A DNA stretch of 64,000 nucleotides, from positions 1,860,001 through 1,924,000 of the forward strand of contig NZ_BKZW01000001.1 of assembly GCF_008974265.1 (NCBI RefSeq), written 5' to 3'. The first letter of the stretch is position 1. Every line of letters begins with the position of its first letter. The notes beneath the pieces were generated by a model that worked only from the letters and a program-made list of their open reading frames with translations, was not told the origin of the DNA and did no database searches. Shown piece after piece: positions 44,727 to 53,552 of the stretch. The position numbers were made by a program, and so were the translations under genes. This DNA is from Dictyobacter vulcani. GTDB lineage: Bacteria > Chloroflexota > Ktedonobacteria > Ktedonobacterales > Ktedonobacteraceae.

Positions 44727-44780
44727 TTATCCACAATCAATGTGGATAAGTGTGGATAAATTATGCCTGAATGTGGATAA
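44727..44780. promoter_or_regulatory. oriC: Cluster of four perfect DnaA boxes, candidate origin of replication
   Basis: TTATCCACA occurs at 44727-44735 on the plus strand and at 44741-44749, 44751-44759 and 44772-44780 on the minus strand: four exact consensus boxes in 54 bp. The gap (44620-44964) also holds AT-rich stretches and a promoter. recF and dnaN, genes usual at chromosomal origins, lie 2-4.5 kb away. dnaA is not in the window, so this could instead be a DnaA-regulated promoter. Confidence 0.55.
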
Positions 44781-44864
44781 CTCTTAAAAATGCTCAGTTT
44801 TTCAGCGCTATCTTCCATAGTGCACTTGAGCATTTAAGGGCAGTGGTATTCAGTTGAAGCATTA

Positions 44865-44893
44865 TTGACAAGTGTGTATCAAGCGCATACAAT
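44865..44893 (+). promoter_or_regulatory. Sigma-70-like promoter of the DUF4129 cluster
   Basis: TTGACA (44865-44870), a 17-bp spacer and TACAAT (44888-44893) lie 71 bp upstream of the ATG at 44965, just downstream of the DnaA boxes. Confidence 0.65.
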
Positions 44894-44964
44894 TTAGCCA
44901 AATAAACGCGACAACCTATCTGGCAGAACGCTGAAGCAGCAGATTGCAAGAGAAAGGTCTCCAC

Positions 44965-45225
44965 ATGGATACCACCCCACAAAAGTTACCTGATACTGCA
45001 TCAGAAGAAGGACAGTCGCAGTCAAGTCCGCGTAGTCTGGCCGATGTAATGAGCTGGGGTGAACAATTGCTCCCCCTCACCTACTCGGCGCTAGAGGCAT
45101 GTTGGATTGCTGTACTGCTCATCGGACTTGGCCGCCTGCATTTCTTGGGTTTAAAACAGCCATTTATGCCACTCTGGGGCCTTTTCTGGTTATGTCAGTG
45201 GCAACATGGTGCTCAGTTTGCCTGA
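44965..45225 (+). CDS. N-terminal membrane segment upstream of, and possibly part of, the DUF4129 protein
   Basis: 86 residues with a polar start (MDTTPQKLPDTASEEGQ) and a hydrophobic part (ALEACWIAVLLIGLG.LHFLGLKQPFMPLW). GAAAGG precedes the ATG. It overlaps the next frame by 20 bp. If the T4 run at 45182-45185 lost one base, the two would fuse into one multi-helix DUF4129 protein, the more usual form. It could be a true coupled pair; the sequence does not decide. Confidence 0.5.
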   Translation: MDTTPQKLPDTASEEGQSQSSPRSLADVMSWGEQLLPLTYSALEACWIAVLLIGLGRLHFLGLKQPFMPLWGLFWLCQWQHGAQFA

Positions 45226-46531
45226 TCAGGCACTGAACAGCCGACGTAATATTTTCCGCTACCTGCAATCTGGTGGCCTGGCCCTCTTTATTCAATGCAT
45301 CAGTGTCCTCTGCATAATCTGGGCCAGCCTCTATAGCCAGACCACTCCTCTGTGGAATCCTGTCTGGGTTGGCGATTTGTTGACTGACATTGTCCAACTC
45401 GATAATACCTTCCTGCCAATAGTTGGAATTATCCTGGTCTGCTGCATCTTTTGTTATCGCGGCATCCATATCGCTCGCTACATGTTAGAGCCCGGCCAGA
45501 TAATGCGGGGCGTGCTGACAGGTGGTGTAATCCTGGTATGTGTCAACCTGCTACCACCAGCCTCTACGAACGAAGAAGTCTACCTCTTATTGTTAATCTT
45601 GCTCTTCTTTTCCTTCGCACTGCTCGCCCGCGCGCTGGCCTATGCGATATTTATGCGCCAGGAACACCTGATTGGACTTCAAGGCAGCAAATCAACCCAG
45701 GATCGCCTGATTATGTCCACGGTCGGCCTGATTTGTCTGGCATTCGCCGTCGTAGCATTGATCCTGGGGGTCACAATCAATCCCACGTTGCTGGCCGCGC
45801 TCCAACAATTTCTCTCACCAGTCGGAAAAGTGTATGATGGCATCGCTTATGCGATCGCCTGGATAATGACTATGCTGGTAGCCTGGATTCCACTCGACCC
45901 TCATTTCAAGCTCCCTTTACCTAAATTACGAAGAACACGCCCACCAGTCGTACCCCCTGCTCACCAACAGACGCAAGTGCCCGCACAGATTCAATCGCTG
46001 GCCAGCATGATATCCATCGTACTTTTGATTGTACTCATAGTCGTATTCATCTGGGTCAGCGTAATCATTATCCGCAGAATCCTCAACATGAAACGCAAAG
46101 CCGGCAAAACAGTCAACGCGGACTTGCATGAGAGCCTCTGGTCCTGGCAACTTTTCTGGACCCAGATCAAGGCTATGCTGCTGGCTCTCTGGCGTCGCTG
46201 GAGGAGGCCTGAAGAGGCTGTGGCGACACCGCTGGTAGATAATACTGATGCAGAAGAGACGGCGGTCAGACGCGATGTACGTGCCATCTATCGGGCATTC
46301 TTGCAGTGGAGTGCTGGGCGCGGTTATGCACGCCAACGCGATGAGACACCATTTGAGTTCAAGCAACGGCTGGGACTGCCCTTAGTGAGCTATGAACCCG
46401 AGATGCAGGTGGTCACGGAAGTATATACGGCCACACGCTATGGTCAGGCGTTACCGGATGATGCAGAGGTGGAAAGGATGCAACAGAACTGGATCAGTTT
46501 GCAGAGAAAGTCAAATGAGGAAAGAGAATAG
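45206..46531 (+). CDS. DUF4129 domain-containing membrane protein
   Basis: Six or more hydrophobic segments are followed by a cytoplasmic linker and the C-terminal DUF4129 domain (about 345-435): RDVRAIYRAFLQWSAGRG, DETPFEFKQRLG and VTEVYTATRYGQ. DUF4129 occurs at the C-terminus of transglutaminase-like proteins that sit with MoxR/DUF58 genes; here those are about 35 kb away. Its start overlaps the preceding frame, and no ribosome site of its own is seen. Converges on recF. Confidence 0.8.
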   Translation: MVLSLPDQALNSRRNIFRYLQSGGLALFIQCISVLCIIWASLYSQTTPLWNPVWVGDLLTDIVQLDNTFLPIVGIILVCCIFCYRGIHIARYMLEPGQIMRGVLTGGVILVCVNLLPPASTNEEVYLLLLILLFFSFALLARALAYAIFMRQEHLIGLQGSKSTQDRLIMSTVGLICLAFAVVALILGVTINPTLLAALQQFLSPVGKVYDGIAYAIAWIMTMLVAWIPLDPHFKLPLPKLRRTRPPVVPPAHQQTQVPAQIQSLASMISIVLLIVLIVVFIWVSVIIIRRILNMKRKAGKTVNADLHESLWSWQLFWTQIKAMLLALWRRWRRPEEAVATPLVDNTDAEETAVRRDVRAIYRAFLQWSAGRGYARQRDETPFEFKQRLGLPLVSYEPEMQVVTEVYTATRYGQALPDDAEVERMQQNWISLQRKSNEERE

Positions 46532-46558
46532 GGTTTTCTGCTGGCACGTCTGGCTACC

Positions 46559-47749
46559 CTATTCGCTTTTCAATACGCCACCGGATACCTGGTACCGATG
46601 GGCACGCTGCACCATGTCGGCTGGAAATCCCTCCAGGTCGGTCGAGGTTAACATAACCTGCTCATAGCCAGCAACCTGACACAGCAGGTATTCACGACGT
46701 GAAGCATCTAGTTCACTGAACACATCATCCAGCAGTAATATTGGCTGATCACCGGTACTGCTATGCATAAAGGCCAGTTCAGCCAATTTAGCAGAGAGGG
46801 CGGCTGTGCGCTGTTGACCACGCGAACCATAGGAGAGCATATTCACCCCATTGACCAGAAACTCCAGGTCGTCCCGATGTGGTCCACGCAGACAGACGCC
46901 TTGATGGATCTCTTTCTTACGCGCATCCCGCAACTGCTCTCGATAGTGTTCAGCCGCCTCGGTCAAACCCCAGTCGCCGTCAACCTGGAATGAAGGTCGA
47001 TAGACAATCTGCAGTTGCTCACGCCCACCACTGATGGCGCGCTGGAACTCATTGGCCCGGTCATTTAACGCATCTATCATTCTCCGGCGCTCATAAATAA
47101 TCTGGTTCGCAAGTTGGGTCAACTGCTCATCCAGATAATTGAGCATGCCGGGATCTTCCTGATTATCACGGATCCGCTTGAGCAGTGCCGAACGCTGGGT
47201 GACAATTTTGCGATATTTGACCAGGGCCACGCTATAACGAGGCTGCACCTGACACAGCGCTCGATCCAGAAAACGCCGCCGTTCCTCTGGTCCACCATCC
47301 ACCAGATGTAGATCTGAAGGCGCAAACAACACCACCTTCAATTGTCCAATCAGATCAATGGTGCGTTTGGGCACGCCATTCACTTTATAGCGTTTGCGTG
47401 GAGCGTGGGCAGGCAACTCGATACTGCGTGGGTTAACCCGTACACCTGCCGCTGCGGCAAAGACAGGAGGCGAAGGATCTACAATCAGCACTTCCAGTTG
47501 AATTTTATCCTCAAGTCGCTGCACTGTTCCATCCAGGCGTGCCACATGATCTTGAGCTGACCAGTTAACGACCTCACGATCACTGGAGGCATGAAATGAT
47601 GTGGCAGTCGCCAGCATACTCACGGCTTCCAGCAGGTTGGTTTTACCCTGGGCATTATCTCCATAAAAAAGGAAAAGGCCAGGTCCCAGGGATAGCTCAA
47701 GTTCTTTATAATTTCGAAAATCAGATAAAAAGAGGCGAGAAAGATACAT
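46559..47749 (-). CDS. recF: DNA replication and repair protein RecF
   Basis: MYLSRLFLSDFRNYKELEL, Walker A GDNAQGKTNLLEAV, signature-region motif YGSRGQQRTAALSAKLAEL and Walker B LLLDDVFSELDASRREYL identify RecF, the SMC-like ATPase that helps load RecA on gapped DNA. 396 residues is slightly long. It follows dnaN on the minus strand, separated by a structured repeat; the usual dnaA and gyrB are not adjacent. Confidence 0.96.
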   Translation of the reverse strand: MYLSRLFLSDFRNYKELELSLGPGLFLFYGDNAQGKTNLLEAVSMLATATSFHASSDREVVNWSAQDHVARLDGTVQRLEDKIQLEVLIVDPSPPVFAAAAGVRVNPRSIELPAHAPRKRYKVNGVPKRTIDLIGQLKVVLFAPSDLHLVDGGPEERRRFLDRALCQVQPRYSVALVKYRKIVTQRSALLKRIRDNQEDPGMLNYLDEQLTQLANQIIYERRRMIDALNDRANEFQRAISGGREQLQIVYRPSFQVDGDWGLTEAAEHYREQLRDARKKEIHQGVCLRGPHRDDLEFLVNGVNMLSYGSRGQQRTAALSAKLAELAFMHSSTGDQPILLLDDVFSELDASRREYLLCQVAGYEQVMLTSTDLEGFPADMVQRAHRYQVSGGVLKSE

Positions 47750-47884
47750 GCACCCATCCGTGGAGATCTACACTAGCGACAAAAAAAGGGTAGGTTGAGG
47801 GGCTGCCTCTTCCTGTTTATCTTATTCTTATCAGACCAGGTGATGTGGGAAGTTTGTGTGTTCTGTTCCCACTTTTGTACTGGT

Positions 47885-48001
47885 GTGGTCTGTGCTGCGC
47901 CGCTTGCGGCGGTGGGGAGGAGGGAGTGCCGGGGCATAGCCCCGGACTCCAGGTTAAGGGCGGCGGCCCTTAACAATCCCGCTTCCGCGTTAGCGGTTGG
48001 T
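47885..48001 (+). repeat. GC-rich structured intergenic repeat, copy F
   Basis: Hairpin GCCGCTTGCGGC, a G/A tract, hairpin CCGGGGCATAGCCCCGG, hairpin TTAAGGGCGGCGGCCCTTAA, then CCGCGTTAGCGG, whose loop contains the dnaN stop codon on the minus strand. It fills the dnaN-recF gap, so it may separate or time the two transcripts. Confidence 0.7.
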
Positions 48002-49129
48002 GCTCATTGGCATGATCACATAGGTGTATTCCGCGGCACTGACAGGTTTAACCACACCAGGGCGAGCGGCTGAGATGACTTCCAGTGCGACCTCGGGCGT
48101 ATCAAGAATCGCCAGGACATCACCCAGGTATTTGACGTTGAAAATGATTTCCTGGTCAGGACCATCTACGGCTGCGTTGATGGTGGTGACGTTGTTACCG
48201 ATGTCTTCTGCCGTTGCTTCAAGGGTAAGGGAGCCAGCGCCGCTATCCGCGCCTTCTCCGCTTGCAATTTTGATGCGGGTAATGTTGGCGCTATCGCGCG
48301 CAAACGGGGTCACCGTCTTCACCGCTGCCGCGAATTCTTTGGTCTCAACTACGGCCCGCGTGGTATGTTCTTTGGGGATCGCAGCCTTGATATTGGGGAA
48401 GGTTCCCTCGATCAAACGTGAGACCAGGTCGATATGCTCGGTATGGAACAGCACCTGGCTACGATTTGGCGTGACCACCATCTGTACAGCACCCTCAGAT
48501 GGCAGGATACGGGCCAGTTCACTCAGAGTACGGGCAGGAATCAAGATGCTGTTATGGCTCGCGGTATGTCCAGGGAGAGGGGCCAGGCGCAATGCTAAGC
48601 GGAAGGCATCCGCAGCGGCAAATGAGACTTGCTCATTGGCAACTTCAACCAGGACACCCGTCAGAACAGGCCGTGAATCATCATCAGCCGCGGCAAACAC
48701 AACCTGGGCGATCATCTCTTTCAGCGAACCTGCATCCAGAATAATCGGCTCTTCATCACCTTCAGCACTGGGAATCAAAGGGAACTCCGATGGGTCCATA
48801 CCTTTGATGTTTGCATTGCTTCCTGTGCTCTTCACATTTATATCGTTGGTCTCTTCTGCTACTGACAGTTCAACCTGACCCTGACGCAAGCTATTCACCA
48901 GATCAGTAAAGGTTTTGGCAGGGACGGTGGTGGTACCATCTTCTGCGATCTGTGCATCAATCAGGCAGTTGATGCCAATCTCCAAATTTGTTGCCGAAAG
49001 CTTTAAACGGCCCTGATCAGTAGACAATAAAATATTCGCCAGGATAGGGAGTGTGCTCCGGCTTGAGACGGCGTGGCTCACAATAGAAAGGCCACGACTC
49101 AAATCCTGTTGTTTACATGTGATTTTCAC
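47990..49129 (-). CDS. dnaN: DNA polymerase III beta subunit (sliding clamp)
   Basis: The clamp is a head-to-tail dimer that tethers polymerase to DNA. Three repeated domains are seen, with SRSTLPILANILL in domain 1, SRPVLTGVLVEV in domain 2, and a C-terminus ending in TYVIMPMS, typical of the conserved VMPM. The GTG at 49129 is used because GGAGGA lies 9 bases before it, giving 379 residues. recF follows. No dnaA is encoded upstream; a divergent receiver gene is there instead. Confidence 0.96.
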   Translation of the reverse strand: MKITCKQQDLSRGLSIVSHAVSSRSTLPILANILLSTDQGRLKLSATNLEIGINCLIDAQIAEDGTTTVPAKTFTDLVNSLRQGQVELSVAEETNDINVKSTGSNANIKGMDPSEFPLIPSAEGDEEPIILDAGSLKEMIAQVVFAAADDDSRPVLTGVLVEVANEQVSFAAADAFRLALRLAPLPGHTASHNSILIPARTLSELARILPSEGAVQMVVTPNRSQVLFHTEHIDLVSRLIEGTFPNIKAAIPKEHTTRAVVETKEFAAAVKTVTPFARDSANITRIKIASGEGADSGAGSLTLEATAEDIGNNVTTINAAVDGPDQEIIFNVKYLGDVLAILDTPEVALEVISAARPGVVKPVSAAEYTYVIMPMSTNR

Positions 49130-49475
49130 GAAAGAAATTCCTCCAGACACAACCAAAACGCAGACATTTCCACGCTAGTATAGCGCATCTTATGCATAAT
49201 TGTAAACGCGACAGCGGCAGACCTTTCTGTTCCCTATCTTCGATTGAAGCTAACAGCCAGATGAGACGAGATAGTAAGATAGGCAACACGCAATAAAGAA
49301 CCATAGTCCTATCAATTCAGAAAAAGCTGAGAACGAATCGTACATACACGGTCCTGTGGTGTTATAATACATTTATCTACGCAGGGAGGCCCATTTCCTC
49401 GCGTTCATATTAGTTAGCAGAGGGCCACCGCTGTATGCCGTGTTGTTACTGAGAGATGAGGGGGATGATGCTTCC
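49130..49475. other. Gap between divergent dnaN and receiver-plsX genes
   Basis: About 345 bp of AT-rich DNA between divergent starts. Only near-matches to a DnaA box were seen (TTATGCATA near 49190). It presumably holds both promoters; no gene or clear fold. Confidence 0.4.
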
Positions 49476-49862
49476 ATGGCAAAAAGAATTCTTATAATGG
49501 ATGATGATCCAACAATCGCCGATTTACTGACCGAGGCCCTGGCAGATGAAGGTTATGAAACGTTTATGACCACGCAGAGTCTGCGTTTCTTTGACGCGGT
49601 TCGCGAGCACAAACCCGACCTCGTTATGTTAGACCTGATGATGCCCTATCTGGATGGACGCGATGAGCTGAAACTGATGACTATGGCTGCTGATCGGCAG
49701 ATTCCAGTGATTGTGGTTACGGCCTTCCTGGGTGCAGGGAACGAAGAAAAAGAGTTCCGCGAGGCGGGCGTCGCCCATATTGTTTATAAACCGTTTGATC
49801 TGGATAAGCTCGTTGAGCTTGTAAAACAAACTATTGGAGAACCTGGGGGAAGAAAAGCATGA
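49476..49862 (+). CDS. Single-domain response regulator, coupled to plsX
   Basis: A complete receiver: DDDP acidic cluster, phospho-Asp in LVMLDLMMP, Thr in VVTAF and Lys in VYKPFD. 128 residues, no output domain. The ATG at 49476 begins the MAKRILIMDDD start; GAGGGGG lies upstream at a somewhat long distance. Its stop overlaps the plsX start by 4 bp (ATGA), so the two are probably translationally coupled. Confidence 0.9.
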   Translation: MAKRILIMDDDPTIADLLTEALADEGYETFMTTQSLRFFDAVREHKPDLVMLDLMMPYLDGRDELKLMTMAADRQIPVIVVTAFLGAGNEEKEFREAGVAHIVYKPFDLDKLVELVKQTIGEPGGRKA

Positions 49863-50926
49863 GTGCTGCTGTAAGTGCTCCTGTTCGCGTTGCGCTGGAT
49901 GCTATGGGTGGTGATAATGCACCCGGTGAGATCGTCCTGGGCGCGGTTCAGGCTGCGCGTGAATATGGTATTGGCGTATATCTGGTTGGGCGCGAAGAGC
50001 TAATTCGCGCCGAACTTGCCAAACATGACACGACCGGACTGGACCTGCCGATCGTTCACACTGATGAAGTTATTGAGATGGATGATCATGCAGCGACCGC
50101 TGTACGCCGTAAGAAAAATGCATCGATGATCCTGGCGTTACAGCTGGTACGCGATGGGAAAGCACTGGGTGCCGTCTCCGCCGGTAATAGTGGCGCGATG
50201 ATGGCGGCCTCACTCTTTACCCTCAAGCGTCTTCCTGGTGTCGATCGTCCCGCGCTGGGCGGGATTTTCCCCACCAAAGATAAACCATGTCTGGTTATCG
50301 ACATGGGAGCCAATACCGATTGTAAACCTGAATATCTACAGCAGTTTGCTTTAATGGGGTCTATTTATATGGAGCGTATCTTCAATGTGCGCTCCCCCCG
50401 TGTGGGCCTGCTCGCCAATGGTGAAGAGGAATCCAAAGGCAATCAGCAGGTTATCGAAACCCATCGATTGTTAAAACAGAGTGCCTCAACCCTGGGTTTG
50501 AATTTTGTCGGCAACGTTGAGGGACGTGACATTCCAGATGGAGCTGTGGATATTGTGGTCTGCGATGGCTTTGTTGGTAATGTCGTGCTCAAACTCAGTG
50601 AGGGTCTGGCTGAGACACTATTGGGACTGATCCGCGCTCAGATGACCAGTTCGCTTCTCAATAAACTGGCGGCGGCGATCCTGTTACCTGGATTGCGCAA
50701 AGTGTTTAAGCGACTGGATTATGCTGAATATGGCGGAGTACCGCTGCTGGGCATCAATGGCTCAGCGATTATCTCCCATGGTCGTTCAAATGCCAGGGCC
50801 ATCAAGAACGCGCTGCGTGTAGCTCGACAAACCGCCGAGACGGGCGTTGCCCAGGCTATCGCAGAAGGTCTGACCCGACTTGAGGAAAACCAGCAACCCG
50901 AGAAACAACCACAGGCTGAGGTCTAA
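49859..50926 (+). CDS. plsX: Phosphate acyltransferase PlsX
   Basis: PlsX converts acyl-ACP to acyl-phosphate, the donor for PlsY in phospholipid synthesis. VALDAMGGDNAPGEIVLGA at the start, AVSAGNSGAMMAA, LVIDMGANTDCKP, GLLANGEEESKG and VCDGFVGNVVLKLSEG are diagnostic. The length of 355 is normal. The neighbours fabD, fabH and acpP, often linked to it, are absent; instead it is coupled to a receiver protein. Confidence 0.97.
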   Translation: MSAAVSAPVRVALDAMGGDNAPGEIVLGAVQAAREYGIGVYLVGREELIRAELAKHDTTGLDLPIVHTDEVIEMDDHAATAVRRKKNASMILALQLVRDGKALGAVSAGNSGAMMAASLFTLKRLPGVDRPALGGIFPTKDKPCLVIDMGANTDCKPEYLQQFALMGSIYMERIFNVRSPRVGLLANGEEESKGNQQVIETHRLLKQSASTLGLNFVGNVEGRDIPDGAVDIVVCDGFVGNVVLKLSEGLAETLLGLIRAQMTSSLLNKLAAAILLPGLRKVFKRLDYAEYGGVPLLGINGSAIISHGRSNARAIKNALRVARQTAETGVAQAIAEGLTRLEENQQPEKQPQAEV

Positions 50927-50930
50927 ACAC

Positions 50931-50967
50931 AAAGCCAGCCGTCTATAATGGACGGCTGGCTTTTTAT
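50931..50967 (+). terminator. Rho-independent terminator of plsX
   Basis: AAAGCCAGCCGTC/GACGGCTGGCTTT with a 7-nt loop followed by TT. Reads well on both strands. Confidence 0.9.
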
Positions 50968-51012
50968 AATCATTCACATACGACTGCGCATGCTGCCCAC
51001 ACTATCTCAGGA

Positions 51013-51753
51013 TCAGGCATTAAAGCAGTATCCAGCCCCACGCACGGTCTGGATAAATTGAGGATGCGCTGGATCTTCTTCTAGCTTTTGCCGCAGCCAG
51101 CGCATATGTACATCCACAGTACGCGAACCGTCGGTCTGCTCATAGCCCCATACATGCTTCAAAAGATGCTCCCGCGACAATACCATTCCTGGATGATGAA
51201 GCAGATAGAGGAGCAGATCAAACAGGATCGGTTGATGCAACTCGATGGAACGATCGCGATAGCTGACGGTATGCTGGTTCACATCAATGCAAAAGCCATT
51301 GATCGTCAGCGGCTGTTCATCGGTATAGATCGTCTTCTTGCGCGTCACCTGGCGTGGCGCAGTTTTCTGTTGGCTTCTACGTTTGCCACTCCGCACCAGC
51401 GTATGCACACACGCAAGCAACTCCTCCCACCAGATCGGTTGAGTCACATAATCATCAATATGCACAGCAGAATATTCGATGTGCGTGATCTCAACCACGC
51501 TCTTTACCAGCAATAATAAAGCAATCGAACCCAGCTGCGTTTCATTGCGCAATTGCTGGCAACAGGCAAAGCTATCGGCATGACACAAGGCTGACTCAAA
51601 AATAATCAGGGATGGCTCAATCTGGCGGGCAAGCTCAACAACCTGAGTAGCCTGCTCCAATGGATGGACCACATAGGTCTCGGCCTGTAGTCTGGTAGTA
51701 ATATCCAGGCGCATCTGTTCATCTTGCGCAACAACAAAAATAGTTCGTGGCAT
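51013..51753 (-). CDS. OmpR-family regulator with atypical receiver domain
   Basis: The C-terminal winged helix (about 150-245) is intact, ending RTVDVHMRWLRQKLEEDPAHPQFIQTVRGAGYCF. The receiver domain is degenerate: the phospho-Asp site reads LIIFESALC (Glu), the acidic pair is AQDE, and the Lys site is VTQPIW (Gln). It probably acts without phosphorylation. It directly follows the PhoB-like gene on the same strand, with a 54-bp gap, and its DNA-binding domain closely resembles that of its neighbour, suggesting duplication. Confidence 0.85.
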   Translation of the reverse strand: MPRTIFVVAQDEQMRLDITTRLQAETYVVHPLEQATQVVELARQIEPSLIIFESALCHADSFACCQQLRNETQLGSIALLLLVKSVVEITHIEYSAVHIDDYVTQPIWWEELLACVHTLVRSGKRRSQQKTAPRQVTRKKTIYTDEQPLTINGFCIDVNQHTVSYRDRSIELHQPILFDLLLYLLHHPGMVLSREHLLKHVWGYEQTDGSRTVDVHMRWLRQKLEEDPAHPQFIQTVRGAGYCFNA

Positions 51754-51807
51754 AGCTCAATTCCTTGCGATACAACTCTCAACGCAGGCAAACCATAGTG
51801 GTAGGGG

Positions 51808-52552
51808 TCAGGACCGGAATACGTAACCCACACCACGTACAGTTTGAATGAGCTTGGGATTAGCAGGATCTTCTTCAAGCTTCTCACGCAACCAGCGCAC
51901 ATGCACGTCAACAGTGCGTGTATCACCAGCGTAGTCATAGCCCCACACATTATGCAACAACTGATCACGAGTCAGAAACAGTACCACGATTACGTACCAG
52001 ATAGGTCAACAGATCAAACTGCTTGGGCTGCAGTTCTAAATCCTGCCCACGACAATTGACACGTCGACCTGCCTGGTCGATGGTCAAAGGTCCAGCCGGC
52101 AATAAACTACGTGGGGGAACTGTTCTCCCGTTATCGATAGAATCGTGCGCAGGAGTAACTTCTACATGTGGTCCTGGATAATCAACTCGACGTAATAAAG
52201 CACGCACACGAGCCAGTAATTCACGACGCCCAAACGGCTTCGTCACATAATCGTCCGCCCCAACTTCTAAACCCACCACTTTATCGATCTCATCACCCTT
52301 AGCCGTCAACATAATAATCGGGACAGTTGCAGTACGATCCTCGCGCCGCAACTGCCGACAAACCTCTAAACCGTCGATACCAGGTAACATAATATCCAGG
52401 ACGATCAAATCTGGAGCCTCTTTGCGAGCCAGTTCCAGAGCACTTATCCCGTCCAGTGCAGTCACCACCTGATATCCTGATTGTTCCAGATTATAGGCAA
52501 TGGCTTCGATTAAGACCGCCTCATCATCCACAACAAGTATTTTACGCGCCAC
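51808..52552 (-). pseudogene. phoB: PhoB-like response regulator, frame broken near the end
   Basis: The receiver is normal (VVDDE, VLDIMLPG, MLTAKG, VTKPFG). The first frame ends after RNRGTV..; the rest of the winged helix ([12 protein letters not shown].. to [18 protein letters not shown]) is in another frame. Removing one A from the AAA at 51976-51978 joins the two. The start is GTG 52552 with AGGAGG just upstream. It follows pstB, as phosphate-responsive regulators often do. The shift may be a sequencing error. Confidence 0.7.
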
Positions 52553-52575
52553 AGCAGCCTCCTGCCCGGTCAATC

Positions 52576-53506
52576 TTAGCCGAATCGTCCACTGATATAA
52601 TCTTCCGTTTCTTTTTGACGCGGATGCTCAAAAATATTGACGGTCGATGCGGTTTCAATCAATTTGCCACTCAGGAAGAAACTTGTGAAATGCGAGACAC
52701 GCGAAGCCTGCTGCATGTTGTGTGTCACAATCACAATTGTGTAATCTTTCACCAGCTCGGTGATCAATTCCTCAATCTTCAACGTCGCAATTGGATCAAG
52801 TGCCGAACAGGGCTCGTCCATCAACAAAACTTCGGGCTGAACAGCCAGCGCGCGTGCAATACACAGACGTTGCTGCTGACCACCGGACAGACCCAGTGCC
52901 GAGGTATTCAAACGATCCTTCACTTCATCCCAGAGAGCAGCGCCCTGCAAGCTGGCTTCTACGCGCTCTTTAATAAAACTCTGGGACTTTCCCTGGACCC
53001 TTAAACCATAAGCGATGTTCTCAAAGATCGATTTTGGAAAAGGATTCGGGCGCTGGAAAACCATTCCGATACGCTGACGTAACAGCACGACGTCTGTTTT
53101 CTTAGCATAGATATTACTGCCATCAAAAAGCGCCTCGCCTTCAATGCGCGTGCCTGGAATCAGGTCATTCATGCGATTTAAGGTGCGCAAGAAGGTAGAT
53201 TTACCACAACCTGAAGGTCCAATAAGCGCGGTGACCTGCTTCTCACGGATCGGTAAGGAGACATCATATAATGCCTGCCTGCTTTGAGCCATAAAAGAAA
53301 TTGGCGTTGCGTACATCTATCCTGAGATTTGCCTCGGCATTCAGGGTTTTGGTGGGATCAAACTCGCCCATATGCCGGGCTGCATTCGAGACCTCTGGTG
53401 TGCTGTTCGCAGGCATCTGTTCCGCGGGTTGCGCGGTCTCCTGCATAGGATTCACCTGGTAACGGCCTGGAGCTAAACGCGTGCCATCCTGGCGTCGATT
53501 CTCCAT
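52576..53506 (-). pseudogene. pstB: Phosphate ABC transporter ATPase PstB, frame broken by CCTG duplication
   Basis: The ATPase is complete in two frames. Residues from the ATG at 53506 (AAGGAG upstream) run through [17 protein letters not shown]. The rest (ALYDVSL.. Walker [26 protein letters not shown], Walker [13 protein letters not shown]) is in a second frame. Deleting one of two tandem CCTG units (53274-53281) restores KQALYDVSL. The N-terminal 60 residues before the domain are longer than usual. Either assembly error or recent inactivation. Confidence 0.8.
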
Positions 53507-53552
53507 CACTACTCCTTGTTATTTCGTTGAGTATAAAATGTATCCTGTGTCG

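Noticed and set aside
44340..44759. 139-residue ORF overlapping the zinc-ribbon gene
   Set aside because: The zinc-ribbon frame holds the CxxC motifs; this one runs into the DnaA boxes. Kept only as a hint of a possible frameshift.
48024..48878. 284-residue ORF on the plus strand
   Set aside because: It is the antisense of dnaN, rich in Ser/Arg, and has no ribosome site; a shadow ORF.
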